From Catellatospora sp. TT07R-123 (GTDB lineage: Bacteria; Actinomycetota; Actinomycetes; Mycobacteriales; Micromonosporaceae), in assembly GCF_018327705.1 (NCBI RefSeq), contig NZ_BNEM01000002.1, forward strand, positions 2,046,001 to 2,110,000: 64,000 bases of DNA, read 5' to 3'. Positions 1 to 10,600 of the stretch are shown piece by piece (positions within the stretch are counted from its first letter, which is position 1; every line of letters begins with the position of its first letter). A program made the translations under genes and the position numbers. A model generated the notes under the pieces. It was given only the letters and a program-made list of their open reading frames with translations. It did no database searches and had not been told where the DNA came from.

Positions 1-213
1 CTGGTTGTACTCGGCGAACGCGAGCGCGGCTCCGGAGCGGATGTTGGCACCCAGATCTGCCGAGTCACCGCTGAGCGGCCCGAGCACCGCCACCGACCGG
101 TCGCAGGCGGCCTTCGGCGCGGCGGCGGGCGCGGCGGTGTCGCAGCCGGCCACGGCGGCCAGCCCGAGCAGGGCCGTCAGCATCCACACGGTTCGCCCAG
201 CGGGGGTTCGCAC
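1..213 (-). CDS. Solute-binding lipoprotein of an ABC transporter (N-terminus only)
   Basis: Only the first 71 codons lie in the window; the gene runs off its left edge. The GTG start at 213 follows a GGGAGG ribosome site. The N-terminus has a short hydrophobic stretch ending in the lipobox-like AAVAGC, so the protein should be a lipid-anchored exported protein. The sequence after the linker (VAVLGPLSGDSADLGANI, then SGAALAFAEYN) is the characteristic opening of type I periplasmic-binding proteins of the branched-chain amino acid family (Peripla_BP_6). The ligand cannot be told from this fragment. It diverges from the lipoprotein gene at 268. Confidence 0.8.
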   Translation of the reverse strand, partial: MRTPAGRTVWMLTALLGLAAVAGCDTAAPAAAPKAACDRSVAVLGPLSGDSADLGANIRSGAALAFAEYNQ

Positions 214-267
214 AGCCCTCCCTCTCACGTAAGGTGCCAATCCTGCCCCGACGTGCGTGAGGATTGG

Positions 268-810
268 ATGAGTAACCCGGTGGAAACGGTGGGCCCGGCC
301 GCGCGCCGCGCCCTGGCGGTGACGTTTTCCCTGCTCATCGCCGTGCTGGCGGGTTGCGACAGTACCCTGTCGGCCGCCCCGGCGGCATCGCCGCCGCAGC
401 AGCAGGTGCGCGCCTCACCGCCGCATCCCGCGCTGTTCGGGATCCGGTCGGACACGCTGGGCTCGATCGTCATCGACGTGCAGGGGTACGTGCTGTACCG
501 CTTCGACGGGGACTCGGCCGCGCCGTCGCGCGCGCTGTGCGTGGACGAGTGCGTGGCGGCCTGGCTGCCGGTGCCCGCGACCGACCCGGTACGGGTGGAG
601 GGCATCGACCGGCAGCTGATCGGCTCGGTGCTGCGCCCCGACGGGGGCTACCAGCTGACCCTGGCCGGCTGGCCGCTGTACGGCTACCGCGGCGACCGCA
701 TGCCCGGCGACACGTTCGGCCACAGCCTGGACGGGCGGTGGTTCGCGGTCACCCCGGTCGGCACCCGGGCCGGGCCCTCCCCCGGCACCCTGGGCACCCC
801 GGCGGGGTGA
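268..810 (+). CDS. Secreted-repeat lipoprotein (COG4315/PF03640 type)
   Basis: About 180 residues. I place the start at ATG 268, behind a GTGAGGA ribosome site; an in-frame GTG at 253 is possible. The N-terminus holds a hydrophobic segment ending in LLIAVLAGC, a lipobox. Two imperfect repeats follow, each with the GSIVIDVQGYVLYRF or LTLAGWPLYGY pattern and a final DGRWFAVTPVG. This matches the actinobacterial 'secreted repeat of unknown function', whose biochemical role is not known. Two cysteines in ALCVDECVAAW are conserved in the family and may form a disulfide. Its stop codon abuts the convergent aroQ stop, with no spacer. Confidence 0.8.
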   Translation: MSNPVETVGPAARRALAVTFSLLIAVLAGCDSTLSAAPAASPPQQQVRASPPHPALFGIRSDTLGSIVIDVQGYVLYRFDGDSAAPSRALCVDECVAAWLPVPATDPVRVEGIDRQLIGSVLRPDGGYQLTLAGWPLYGYRGDRMPGDTFGHSLDGRWFAVTPVGTRAGPSPGTLGTPAG

Positions 811-1245
811 TCAGTCCGTCAGCCGCCGGAACAGGTGCTCCAGCGCCAGCCGGTATCCGTCGACGCCCAGCCCGCAGATGACCCCGGTGGCGATCGCCGA
901 GATCACCGAGTGGTGCCGGAACTCCTCGCGGGCGTGGATGTTGGAGATGTGCACCTCGACCAGGGGGCCGTTGAGCATCGCGCACGCGTCGCGCACGGCG
1001 TAGGAGTAGTGGCTCCACGCGCCCGGGTTGAGCACGACCGCGGCCCGCTCGTCGGCGGCCTGGTGCAGCCAGCCCACCAGCTCGGCCTCGCTGTCGGTCT
1101 GGCGGCACTGCACGTCCAGCCCTAGCTGCGAGCCGGTCTTCTCGCACAGCTCGACCAGCCCGGCGTACGACGTCATGCCGTACACGTCGGTCTGGCGGGT
1201 GCCCAGGCGCCCGAGGTTGACCCCGTTGAGCACGTACACCTTCAT
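811..1245 (-). CDS. aroQ: Type II 3-dehydroquinate dehydratase
   Basis: Converts 3-dehydroquinate to 3-dehydroshikimate, the third shikimate step. 144 residues, the usual length of the small dodecameric type II enzyme. Family motifs are visible: [11 protein letters not shown] with the active-site VYG just after it, [15 protein letters not shown], and [18 protein letters not shown] carrying the substrate-phosphate and histidine positions. The ATG at 1245 lies 28 bases downstream of aroB on the same strand, so it is the last gene of aroC-aroK-aroB-aroQ. The WSHYSYA variant in place of the textbook THTSVA is seen in other actinobacterial members. Confidence 0.95.
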   Translation of the reverse strand: MKVYVLNGVNLGRLGTRQTDVYGMTSYAGLVELCEKTGSQLGLDVQCRQTDSEAELVGWLHQAADERAAVVLNPGAWSHYSYAVRDACAMLNGPLVEVHISNIHAREEFRHHSVISAIATGVICGLGVDGYRLALEHLFRRLTD

Positions 1246-1273
1246 GCGGCGCTCTCCTTGCCCTTGCGGTCGG

Positions 1274-2350
1274 TCAGGGTGCGACGGCGGCGTAGGCCTG
1301 CTCCAGCAGCGCCTCGTCGTCGATGGGGACGGTCACCGGGCGGCCGACGCCGTCGAGCAGCACGAACCGCAGCGCCCGGCCGCGCGCCTTCTTGTCCACC
1401 GACATCACGGCGCGCAGCTGCTCCCAGGCATCGGCACGGTAGGTGACGGGCAGGTCCAGCGAGCGCAGGATGTCGCGGTGGCGCTGCTCGTCGGCCTCGG
1501 TGAGGCGGCCGGTGAGCACGCCCAGGCGCGCCGCGTACACGAGGCCGACGCTGACGGCGTGCCCGTGCGACCAGCGGTAGGCCTCAAGCCGCTCGATGGC
1601 GTGGCCCAGCGTGTGGCCGTAGTTGAGGATCTCGCGCAGGCCGGACTCGCGCAGGTCCTCGCCCACCACCCGCGCCTTCACGCTGATCTTGCGGGCGATC
1701 AGCTCGCGCAGCACCGGCCCGGCCGGGTCCAGCGCCGCCGCGGGGTCGGCCTCGATCAGGTCGAGGATGACCGGGTCGGCGATGAAACCGCCCTTGACCA
1801 CCTCGGCCATCCCGGCGCGCAGCTGCCCGCCGGGCAGGGTCGCCAGCGCGGGCACCGGGCACAGCACCCCGGCGGGCGGGTAGAACGCGCCGACCAGGTT
1901 CTTGCCGGCGGCGGTGTTCACGCCGGTCTTGCCGCCGACGGCCGCGTCGACCATGCCGTTGACGCTGGTCGACACCGGCACCCAGGCCACGCCGCGCAGC
2001 CAGCAGGCGGCGACGAACCCGGCCAGGTCGGTGGCGGCACCGCCGCCCACGCCGACGACCGCGTCCGAGCGGGTGAATCTCGCCGCGCCGAGCTCCTCCC
2101 AGCAGCGCTGGGCCACCTCGACGGTCTTGCCCGCCTCGGCGTCGGGCACCTCGACCATGGTGACCTCGACGCCCGCCGCGGCGAGCACGGCGCGGGCCCG
2201 GTCGGCCCAGGCGCGCACCGGCGCCGGGTGCAGCACGGCCACCCGGGCCGCGCCCTTGACCAGGCCGGGCAGCTCGCCGAGCACGTCGTCGCCGACGACT
2301 ACCTCGTACGGCCGCTCGCCGGCGACCGGGATGCGGATGTCCTGCGCCAC
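1274..2350 (-). CDS. aroB: 3-dehydroquinate synthase
   Basis: 358 residues from the GTG at 2350, starting VAQDIRIPV. Catalyses the NAD- and metal-dependent cyclisation of DAHP to 3-dehydroquinate. Visible landmarks are the nucleotide-binding [13 protein letters not shown], the GGKTGVN loop, the metal-ligand region [11 protein letters not shown], and the second histidine region in [12 protein letters not shown]. The upstream aroK stop lies only five bases before the start, and the AAGGG within the aroK end acts as the ribosome site, so the two are translationally linked. The DNA is open further upstream in the same frame, but that part only shadows aroK. Confidence 0.96.
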   Translation of the reverse strand: MAQDIRIPVAGERPYEVVVGDDVLGELPGLVKGAARVAVLHPAPVRAWADRARAVLAAAGVEVTMVEVPDAEAGKTVEVAQRCWEELGAARFTRSDAVVGVGGGAATDLAGFVAACWLRGVAWVPVSTSVNGMVDAAVGGKTGVNTAAGKNLVGAFYPPAGVLCPVPALATLPGGQLRAGMAEVVKGGFIADPVILDLIEADPAAALDPAGPVLRELIARKISVKARVVGEDLRESGLREILNYGHTLGHAIERLEAYRWSHGHAVSVGLVYAARLGVLTGRLTEADEQRHRDILRSLDLPVTYRADAWEQLRAVMSVDKKARGRALRFVLLDGVGRPVTVPIDDEALLEQAYAAVAP

Positions 2351-2355
2351 GTGTC

Positions 2356-2862
2356 TCAGCCCTTCAGCAGGTCGGCGAGCTCCGCGGCGATCTCCTCCGC
2401 GTCGCGCCCGTCGGTCACCACCGTGACCGTGGCGACCTGCTGGTACAGCGGCCGCCGCTGGTCGAGCAGGAAGCGCAGGGTCGCGCGGGGGTTCAGGGCC
2501 AGCAGCGGCCGTCCCGCCCCCAGCCCGATCCGCGCCACCGCGTCGGACAGCTCCACGCTCAGGTAGGCCACGGTGTGCCCGGCCAGCAGGGCCCGGTTGG
2601 CCTCGGCCAGCACCGCGCCGCCGCCCAGCGCCAGCACCCCGTCGTGCTCGGCCAGCGCCGCAGCCAGCGCCGCCGACTCCAGCTCGCGGAAGTGCGGCTC
2701 GCCCTCGTCGATGAAGATGTCCGGGATCGGCTTGCCCACGGCCGCCTCGATGTCGGCGTCGGTGTCGCGGAACGCCACCCCGAACCGCTGCGCCAGCAGC
2801 TGCCCGACGGTGGTCTTGCCCGCACCCGGCGCGCCGACGAGCACGCACAACGGCTTGGTCAC
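2356..2862 (-). CDS. aroK: Shikimate kinase
   Basis: Phosphorylates the 3-hydroxyl of shikimate with ATP. 168 residues from GTG 2862. The P-loop GAPGAGKTT is at residues 10-18, the shikimate-binding DTD at 33-35, LALGGGAV near residue 80, and the lid arginine region is RPLL. Length and motif order are those of ordinary bacterial shikimate kinases. It sits 11 bases after aroC and 5 before aroB, within one operon. Confidence 0.96.
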   Translation of the reverse strand: MTKPLCVLVGAPGAGKTTVGQLLAQRFGVAFRDTDADIEAAVGKPIPDIFIDEGEPHFRELESAALAAALAEHDGVLALGGGAVLAEANRALLAGHTVAYLSVELSDAVARIGLGAGRPLLALNPRATLRFLLDQRRPLYQQVATVTVVTDGRDAEEIAAELADLLKG

Positions 2863-2873
2863 GGCGGTCCCTC

Positions 2874-4052
2874 TCAGCGGATGAGCAGGTTGTCGAGGTA
2901 TCCGGCGAGGTTGCGGCGCATCTCGGCCACCGAGTCGCCGCCGAACTTCTCCGTGGCCGCCTCGGCCAGCACCAGGGCGAGCATCGCCTCGGCGACCACC
3001 GCGGCGGCGGGCACCGCGCACACGTCCGACCGCTGGTTGATCGCGGTGGCGACCTCGCCGGTGGTGACGTCCACGGTGGACAGCGCCCGGTTCAGCGAGG
3101 AGATCGGCTTCATCGCGGCGCGCACGCGCAGGGGCTCGCCCGAGGTGATGCCGCCCTCCAGGCCGCCGGCCCGGTCGGTGATCCGCTTCACGCCGTCGGG
3201 GGTCGGCACGATCTCGTCGTGCGCCACCGAGCCGCGCGAGCGGGCCTGGGTGAACGCGTCGCCGATCTCCACGCCCTTGATGGCCTGGATGGACATGAGC
3301 GCGGTGGCGATCCGCGCGTCGAGCTTGCGGTCCCACTGGGTGTGCGTGCCCAGGCCCGGCGGCACGTTGTAGGCGAGCACCTCGACGATGCCGCCGAGGG
3401 TGTCGGCGTCGCGCTTGGCCGCGTCGACCTCGGCGACCATGCGCTCGCTGGCCTGCGGGTCCAGGCAGCGCAGCGGGTCGGCGTCGATGCGCGCGGTGTC
3501 GCCGGGCACCGGGACCAGGCCGGGCTTGGCCGCGACCGAGCCGAGCTCGATGACGTGCGACAGGATCTCGATGCCGAACGCCTGGCGCAGCAGCTCCTTG
3601 GCGACGGTGCCGACGGCGACGCGGGCGGCGGTCTCGCGGGCGCTGGCGCGCTCCAGGATCGGGCGGGCGTCGGTGTGGCCGTACTTCTGCATGCCGGCCA
3701 GGTCGGCGTGGCCGGGGCGGGGGCGGGTCAGCGGCGCGTTACGCGACAGCGCGGCCAGCACGTCCGGGTCGACCGGGTCGGCGGCCATCACGGTCTGCCA
3801 CTTGGGCCACTCGGAGTTGCCGACCTCGATCGCGACCGGGCTGCCCAGGGTGAGCCCGTGGCGCACCCCGCCGATGATGGTCACCACGTCCTGCTCGAAG
3901 GCCATCCGTGCGCCGCGGCCGTAGCCGAGGCGGCGGCGGGCGAGCTCGGCGCCGATGGCGCCACTGGTGATCTCGATTCCGGCGGGCACTCCGTCGAGCA
4001 CGGCCACCAGCGCCGGCCCGTGCGACTCCCCTGCGGTCAGCCATCGCAACAC
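2874..4052 (-). CDS. aroC: Chorismate synthase
   Basis: Converts EPSP to chorismate using reduced FMN. About 392 residues from GTG 4052 ([12 protein letters not shown]); a GTG two codons earlier and an in-frame start near 4109 also exist, but the family begins just before LRW-TAGESHG. Signature regions are [35 protein letters not shown], and the C-terminal region with the conserved [15 protein letters not shown]. It is the first gene of the minus-strand aroC-K-B-Q operon. aroE, normally close upstream in actinobacteria, is displaced about 10 kb away (see findings). Confidence 0.95.
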   Translation of the reverse strand: MLRWLTAGESHGPALVAVLDGVPAGIEITSGAIGAELARRRLGYGRGARMAFEQDVVTIIGGVRHGLTLGSPVAIEVGNSEWPKWQTVMAADPVDPDVLAALSRNAPLTRPRPGHADLAGMQKYGHTDARPILERASARETAARVAVGTVAKELLRQAFGIEILSHVIELGSVAAKPGLVPVPGDTARIDADPLRCLDPQASERMVAEVDAAKRDADTLGGIVEVLAYNVPPGLGTHTQWDRKLDARIATALMSIQAIKGVEIGDAFTQARSRGSVAHDEIVPTPDGVKRITDRAGGLEGGITSGEPLRVRAAMKPISSLNRALSTVDVTTGEVATAINQRSDVCAVPAAAVVAEAMLALVLAEAATEKFGGDSVAEMRRNLAGYLDNLLIR

Positions 4053-4120
4053 GATCACCAGTCTGTCACGCCCGGCGGCGCGCCCTCCTTCGCGCCCCGC
4101 CCATGCCACCAGGCGGGACA

Positions 4121-4168
4121 GGCGTGATCGCGGGCACCCGGACCGGCCCGGGTGGCCGCGATCACGCC
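4121..4168 (-). terminator. Hairpin downstream of the small lipoprotein gene
   Basis: Arms 4121-4133 (GGCGTGATCGCGG) and 4156-4168 are perfect complements, and the inner CACCCGG/CCGGGTG extends the stem. It lies just past the stop of the lipoprotein gene at 4178 and before aroC begins. There is no clear T-run, as is common for actinobacterial terminators. Confidence 0.6.
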
Positions 4169-4177
4169 GCCGCCGGG

Positions 4178-4570
4178 TCAGGCCCGGCTGAAGTCGCAGG
4201 TCTTGCCGTCGTCGGGGTCGCCGATGGTGAGCACCAGCCGCAGCGAGTCCCCGGCACCCTTGATGTCGAGGTTGTCCCAGTGCTGGCCGTCGAGGTTGAC
4301 CGCGACGCGCTGCGCCGGGCCGCCGGGGATGTCCTCGTCCAGCCGCCAGGTGCCGTGGTCGCCGGTGGTGGGGGTGGCGCCGATGGGCACCGCGCGCCCG
4401 GTGGCGGTGCCGCCCGCGACGAGGGTCAGGTCCGCGTCGCAGGAGCCGTGCCAGGCACCGACCAGGTCGGTGGTGGCCACGCGCGCCGGTTCGGACCCGC
4501 AGGCGCCGGTGAGCAGCAGCCCGGCCGCGGCGGCGGTGGCGGCGAGCAGTCGGGCAGAGGTCAGTGTCAT
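4178..4570 (-). CDS. Small lipoprotein, candidate immunity partner of the RHS protein
   Basis: 130 residues. The signal peptide ends in the lipobox LLLTGAC, so the mature protein should be membrane-anchored on the outer face. The mature part has one beta-rich domain with the pattern [52 protein letters not shown]; similar small actinobacterial lipoproteins are common and uncharacterised. Two cysteines (in GSCDAD and KTCDF) may pair. It is the first gene after the 6.3-kb RHS gene on the same strand, 73 bases past its stop, where immunity proteins usually sit. A hairpin at 4591-4620 lies between them, so co-transcription is uncertain. An immunity role is inference from position only. Confidence 0.7.
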   Translation of the reverse strand: MTLTSARLLAATAAAAGLLLTGACGSEPARVATTDLVGAWHGSCDADLTLVAGGTATGRAVPIGATPTTGDHGTWRLDEDIPGGPAQRVAVNLDGQHWDNLDIKGAGDSLRLVLTIGDPDDGKTCDFSRA

Positions 4571-4590
4571 GAGGATGCTCCTTGGTGCGC

Positions 4591-4620
4591 GGCGCGGGCC
4601 GGACTGCTCCGGCCCGCGCC
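4591..4620 (-). terminator. Hairpin after the RHS gene
   Basis: A 13-bp perfect GC stem (4591-4603 and 4608-4620, loop CTGC) 24 bases past the RHS stop codon, with no T-run. It may end or attenuate RHS transcription before the lipoprotein gene. Confidence 0.6.
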
Positions 4621-4643
4621 GACAGCTTATGGGTGGACGGGGC

Positions 4644-7600
4644 TTACATGAACCAGATCCACCTGTTGCGGAACATGCGGGAGATGTAGTCCACCGGCGA
4701 CGGTGCCGGAGCCGGGGGCTTGGGGTTCTTCAGGCTGATCGTCTCCGTCCAGCGGATCGTCTGGGTCTTCTTGGAGCCGGGGCCGGTCTCGCCGAAGTTC
4801 TCGTTGAGCTCCGGTTCGATCCGCTTGCGCCACCAGGGTCCGTAGCCGCCGAGCACCGGGCTGGTGTGGGTGGCCGAGTTGATGGTGCTGTTGTTGGTGA
4901 CCTCGAACTCGACGGTGGCGGTGCCCGCCTGCTCGTCGACCGCCTTCACCGTGTACTTGAGCTGGTACGACCCGAGGAAGGCCGCCGACGAGTTGCTGGT
5001 GAAGTCGCTGACCAGCTTGTTGAGCGCCTCCGAGGCCGGGTCGGCCAGGCTGTACTTGTTGGTGTCGGACTGGCCTGCCTTGAGATCTCCGCTGTTGATC
5101 CGGTCGGCGATGAGCTGCCGCGTCGCCTGGACGTGCTGGTGCTGCTGCAGCGTCTGGGTGAAGCGGTTGTCGTCGGTCAGCGTGCGGTCCTTCGGCCCGT
5201 TGCCGGTCGCCCACTCCCAGCCCAGCCGGAAGGCGGACGGGTCGCTGGGCGTGCCCATGACGGCGGTGTTGGTCTGCTGCACGGCGTCCCAGGCCAGGTC
5301 GGCCGGGCCGCCCAGGACCTCGGTCACCCCGTCGATGACCGGAGCCACCTTCTGGCCGAAGTTGTCGATCTTGTTCATGGCGTTGGCCACCGGGTGGCCG
5401 ATCGTCTCGACCCCGGCGATCCAGGCGCGGGCGAACGTCTCCTTGCCGACGTCGCACAGCCAGCACAGACCGCTGGGGTCGGACTGCGTCACCGGGCTGT
5501 TGCCCGCGTAGCCGTAGCCGGTCCAGCTCTGCGTGACCGCGAAGTCGAACACCGGGTCGACGCTGATGAACCGGCCCAGGGTGCTGTCGTACTCGCGGGC
5601 GCCCAGGTGGGTCAGGCCGGTCGGGTCGACCTCGCCGCCGACGAAGCCCTTGCTGTTGGGCCAGGCCGGGTTGGCGCCCCGCGCGTTGCCGTACGGGTCC
5701 TGCCGCCGCTGGGTGACCGCCTGGTTGCCCGAGGCGATCGCGATCTGCTGGGTGCCCTGGTTGTCGGAGACGAGCCAGGTCAGCGGAGCACCGGTGCTGA
5801 CCGAGGCGATCGCCTGCCCGCCCCAGCTGTAGTAGCGGGTGGCGGTGACGGTGCCGGTGGACTTGTTGCGCCGCACCTCGTGGTCGGGCAGGTACAGCGT
5901 GGTGGTGGTGGCGTCGGACGCGATCAGCCGCGCGCCGTCGGCCGTGTACAGGTAGGACGCGATCTCGGTGCCGGTCCCGGCGGCGCTGACCCGGTTCAGC
6001 CGGCCCTCCTCGTCCCAGGCCAGCGTCTGGCCGGGGCGGGACGTGGTGTTGCCGGTGCTGTCGTAGCCGTAGCTGTCGGTCCGGTTGACGCCCGGCCCCG
6101 TGGTGGCGACACTGCCCACCGCGTGCGGCTGCGCCGCCGTGGCCGGGTAGGTGTAGGTGGCGGTGGTGTCGCCCGCCGAGGCGTGCAGCGTCTGCGTCTT
6201 GCGGTCGCCGACCGCGTCGAACGTCCAGGACTGCCAGTACGCCGCCGGGCCGCCCAGCGCCGCCGCCGACTTGGCGTCGGTGCACGACCCCGAGGACGGC
6301 GTCCAGGCGTCGGTGACCCGCTGCGCCCCGTCGTAGGCGAAGCACTGCGTGTCGGCCGTCGACTGGTCGGCGATCTTCGTGATGTTGCCGAAGGCGTCGA
6401 AGGCGTAGTTCACGTCCGCGACCGCCTGCGGTGCCGTCTGGCGGACCGTCTGGGCCCGGGTCAGCCGCCGGGTGGCGTCGTCGTAGGTGAAGCTGCGCTG
6501 CACCCAGCTGCCGCCGGTGAGCTGGTACTGCGTGAAGCTCAGCTCGCCGTAGGCGGTGTAGTCGGTGTTGGCGACGTACTGGCCGAAGCCGGGCACGTTG
6601 GTCTGGAGCTGCTCGGCCAGGCCCGTCACCGGGTCGTAGGTGTAGGTCACCGTCTCGGCGCCCAGGCTGCCCACGTTCGGGTACGTGACCGCGGCCGGCG
6701 AACCGTCCACCTTGTACGTCCGCGTGATCGTGTACGTCCCGGCCAGGCCGGTCTGCGACGCCGGGATCACGAAGTCCTCACCGGTGGACTGGTACGTCGG
6801 CGTGTAGCCGCGCACCTTGACCTTGTACTCGTCGGTGCCCGTCCAGCGGCTGGCCGAGGCCAGCTGGCCCTTGCCGCCCGCCGGGTCGTACGCCCAGCTC
6901 GCGAGCTTGGTCCCGGAGGTCGAGCCGACGAACTCGGCGGTCTTACGGCCCAGGTTGTCGTAGGAGTACGCCAGCTTGGCGCCGCGCGAGTCGGTGGTCG
7001 ACAGCAGGTCGCCGGCGTCGTTGAACTCCGCGCTGGAGTCGCCCTTGTCCGGGTCGTGCATGCCGGTCTGCCGGCCGAGCAGGTCGAACTGGTAGGACCA
7101 GGTCGTGTTCGCGTTGTCGGTGACGGAGTCCTTCTGGCCCTTGCCGTTGTAGTGGTAGGTGGTCAGGTCGTACAGCGCGCGGGTGCCGCTGCCGACGTCG
7201 GCGGGGTCGTGGTATTCCCGCTGCTCGACGGTGTGCCCGGCGGCGTCGGTGAGCCGGGTGAGGGCGGTGCCCCCGGCCGGCGGCACGACGGACACCCGGT
7301 CGCCGCCGTACGTCGTCGTGGTGCGCGAGATCTCCGCGCCCGCCGACTTCATGATCTCCACGACGGCCCGGTCGGCCCGGTCGTACTGCTTGAGCGTCAG
7401 GGTCTTCGGCTGCCAGTCCAGGATGGTGAACAGGGTCGTCGACGGCTGGACGGAGGCGTCGAAGTGGGTGCTGACCACCGACTCCCGGCCGAGCGCGTCG
7501 TACTTGGTCTCGCTGAAGATGGTCCCGACGTTGCCGGCCGCCTGCGACGGCGACTGGCTCTGCCGCGGCCGCAGCAGCCCGTCGAACAGCGCGTACGTGT

Positions 7601-10600
7601 TCACGTAGGCGCTGGCGGCGTTGAGCTTCTGCGTGGTGACCGCGGTCGGCCCGCCCGAGTTGCGCACGAGGTAGGCGAACTGCGAGCTCGGCTGGGCGGG
7701 GTAGGTCGCCTTGAGGTGGTTGGGCAGCCACACCTGCGTGATGCGCCCGAGCGCGTCGTAGCTGATGTCGGTGCGCCTGCTGTTGACGTCGACCTTCGCC
7801 GTCACGCTGCCCCAGGCCGGCTCCAGGTCCTGGTAGCTGGACCAGGTGTTGGGGTTGGTGGTGGTGATCCGGGTGACCGGACCGCCACTGGCCGGGGTGT
7901 ACGCGGTCAGCGTGTGGTTGCCGCGCGCGTCGGTGGCGTCCACGCCCCGGCCGTACGCGTCGAACGCCTCGGTGGCGACGATCAGCCACACCGGGCCGCC
8001 CGCCGACGTCCAGCTCTTGGCCCGCTCGGTCCGGGTGGTCTCACCCTTGGTCGGCGCGCTGCCGTAGGCCTGCCCGTCGAAGCTCGCCCGGGTGAGCTGG
8101 ATGACGTCGGCCTCCGACTGCGGGTTCTTGTCGCAGGTCAGCGCGTAGATCTCGGTCTGCCCGGCGAGGCTGAGCAGGTTGAGGCCGGTGCTGCGGTTGT
8201 AGGTGGTCTTGGTGCACTTCTCGTCCCCGGTGACCGCGACGTCGCCGAGGTCCTCCAGCTGGGTCACCATGCCGTACCCGTCCATGACGGTGTTCTGCCG
8301 GGTCACCCGCCAGCCGCCCGCGGCGACCTTGATCGCCGACCAGGTGGCCGTCATGCCGGTGGCCCGCGCGGTCGCGGTGGTCTGGCCCATGTTCCGCGAC
8401 GCGGTCACCGCACCCTGCCAGGGCTGCGAGGCCGTCGCGCTGACCGGCTGCGCCTCCGTGCCGTCGTACACGGTCGACAGGCGGACCATGCCGCTGAAGC
8501 GGTCCTCGTCGTTGACGGCCGAAGCGTCGGCGGTGTCGGTGGTGTCGCCGTCGCCGTTGAGGTCCAGCGCGGGCAGGGTCACCGAGCGCTTGCTGCCGGA
8601 GCCGTTCAGGTCGTCGTGCATGCCGCGGAAGAAGATGCTCTCCGACAGCGACTCGATGCCCGAGCCGGGGTCGCCGACCCGGGTGTTGACCTGGCTGTAG
8701 CCGCGGAAGTCCGACCAGGTGCGCAGGTTGTCCTTGGTCAGCCCGTCGTCGTCGGTGTGCCGCCAGGCGGCGCCGCCCACGTACTCGTAGCTGGTGACCA
8801 CGTCCGGGCTGCCGCCGACCAGGTCGGCCTGGGTGACCGAGGTGACCAGGTACTTGTGGAAGTACTCCGTCTTGATCGACTTGTCCGGCTGCTCCTCCAG
8901 CACCGGGTAGCAGCGCATGGTGTTGGTCTGCGGCGAGGCCGGCATGTGCGAGCCCGCGACGCAGTCCGGACCCGTGTACCGGATGTCGACCTTGCCGCCG
9001 GTGTCGGTCCAGATGGTGCCCATCCGCATCCAGTTCATCGCCGGCTTGCCGTCGGTGGCCGTGTCGACGCGGTTGGGCAGCTGGATCCAGTCGAAGTTGA
9101 CGTCCGGCATGGACACGCTGCCGCCGGAGACGGCCGAACCCGCCGCCAGGCCGGTGTGCGCCACGGACTCCAGCCACAGGCCCGCGCGGGTGCCGTCGCC
9201 GGGGTCCGGGAAGTTGTGGGTCAGGGTCCACGACTCCACGTCGCGGTACTGCGCCCCGGCCGCGTCCCAGACCTTCGCCGTCACCGACGCCAGGCGCTTG
9301 GTGCTCCAGAACGTCGGCGAGTACTTGTTGGCGCAGGAGGTGCCGGTGCACTCCAGGTCCCACGGCACATCCGGCCAGTGCGCCTGGTCGTGCGTGGCGC
9401 ACGAGGACAGGCACCGGTCGGCCGTGCCGAACGCGATGCGCATCGGCGCCGCGGTCGAGGTGTTCTCGGTGTCGGTGCCCGAACGCCGGTCGGTGCCGTA
9501 GTCGATGTGGTCCAGCGTGCCGCCGCGCACGTAGCTGACGACGTCGCTGCTGCTCAGGTTGCGGCCGTACTTGTTGGTCTCGGACGCGTAGAACAGCGAC
9601 ATGGAGTTGCCGTGCAGGTCCACCACGTAGTCGAGGTTCCAGCGCCAGGCCTGGTTGCAGAACGACGCGACGAAACCGCTGGCGTGGCACGGCTCACCGG
9701 TGTGGTTGCCCGCCACCGGCGCCGTCCAGACCGAGCCGGTGGTCTTGTTCGCCGGGGCGGTGCCGGTGTATCCGGGCAGCCGGTTGAGGCCGAAGAAGTA
9801 CTGGTTGCCGTCGGGCGTGGTGACCTTCCAGTACTCGTTGTCGTTGTCGCCGTTGACCGTGTTGTTCAGCCGCTCCACCTTGGAGCCGTCGTCGTTCTTC
9901 AGCCGCCAGGTGCCGGCCGCGTCGTCCCTGATCAGCTCGTTGGAGCGGCCGTTGAGGGAGATGACCGCGTTGTCGGTGCCCCAGCACTGGTCGCCGCTGT
10001 CGGTGGTGTTGTTGGCACCCGACCCCTTGTCGCTGGCGCACGGCTTGTACCGGCGCTCGACGTAGCCGGGCCAGTAGTCGAAGCCCTCACCGACCCAGGT
10101 CGGCTGGTTGTTGCTGGTCTCGCTGCGGCCGTCGACCGCCGACGAGGAGTAGGCCAGCGACATCGAGGGCTTCGGGCCGCCCAGCGACGGCGGGCTGCGC
10201 AACGGGTACGTCCACGAGAAGTCACCGGTGCTGCCGCCCGCCGACCAGCTCGACGACGCCTGCAGGTTGGTCGCGCCGTAGTCGCCGTCGCTGCCGCTCG
10301 ACCCGGCCGCCAGGGCCAGCATCGTGCCGCCCGCGGCGGCGCTGCGCACCGTGGCGTCGGCGGTCACCGTGCCGGTCTTGGCGTCGTTGACCGAGGCCAG
10401 CGGCACCGGCGCGCAGCCGGGCGCGTCCGGCGTGGTGACCGAGCAGTCGGGCAGGGCGTACAGCCGCAGCCGCGACGACCAGCCCGCGCCGTACTTCCCG
10501 GCGAACCCGGTGTAGTCCACGCTGACCGTGGCCCGGCCCGGGGTGGACACCCCGTCGGCCCGGCCGACCCGCAGCACCATCGCGTCGCGCAGCGGGGCCG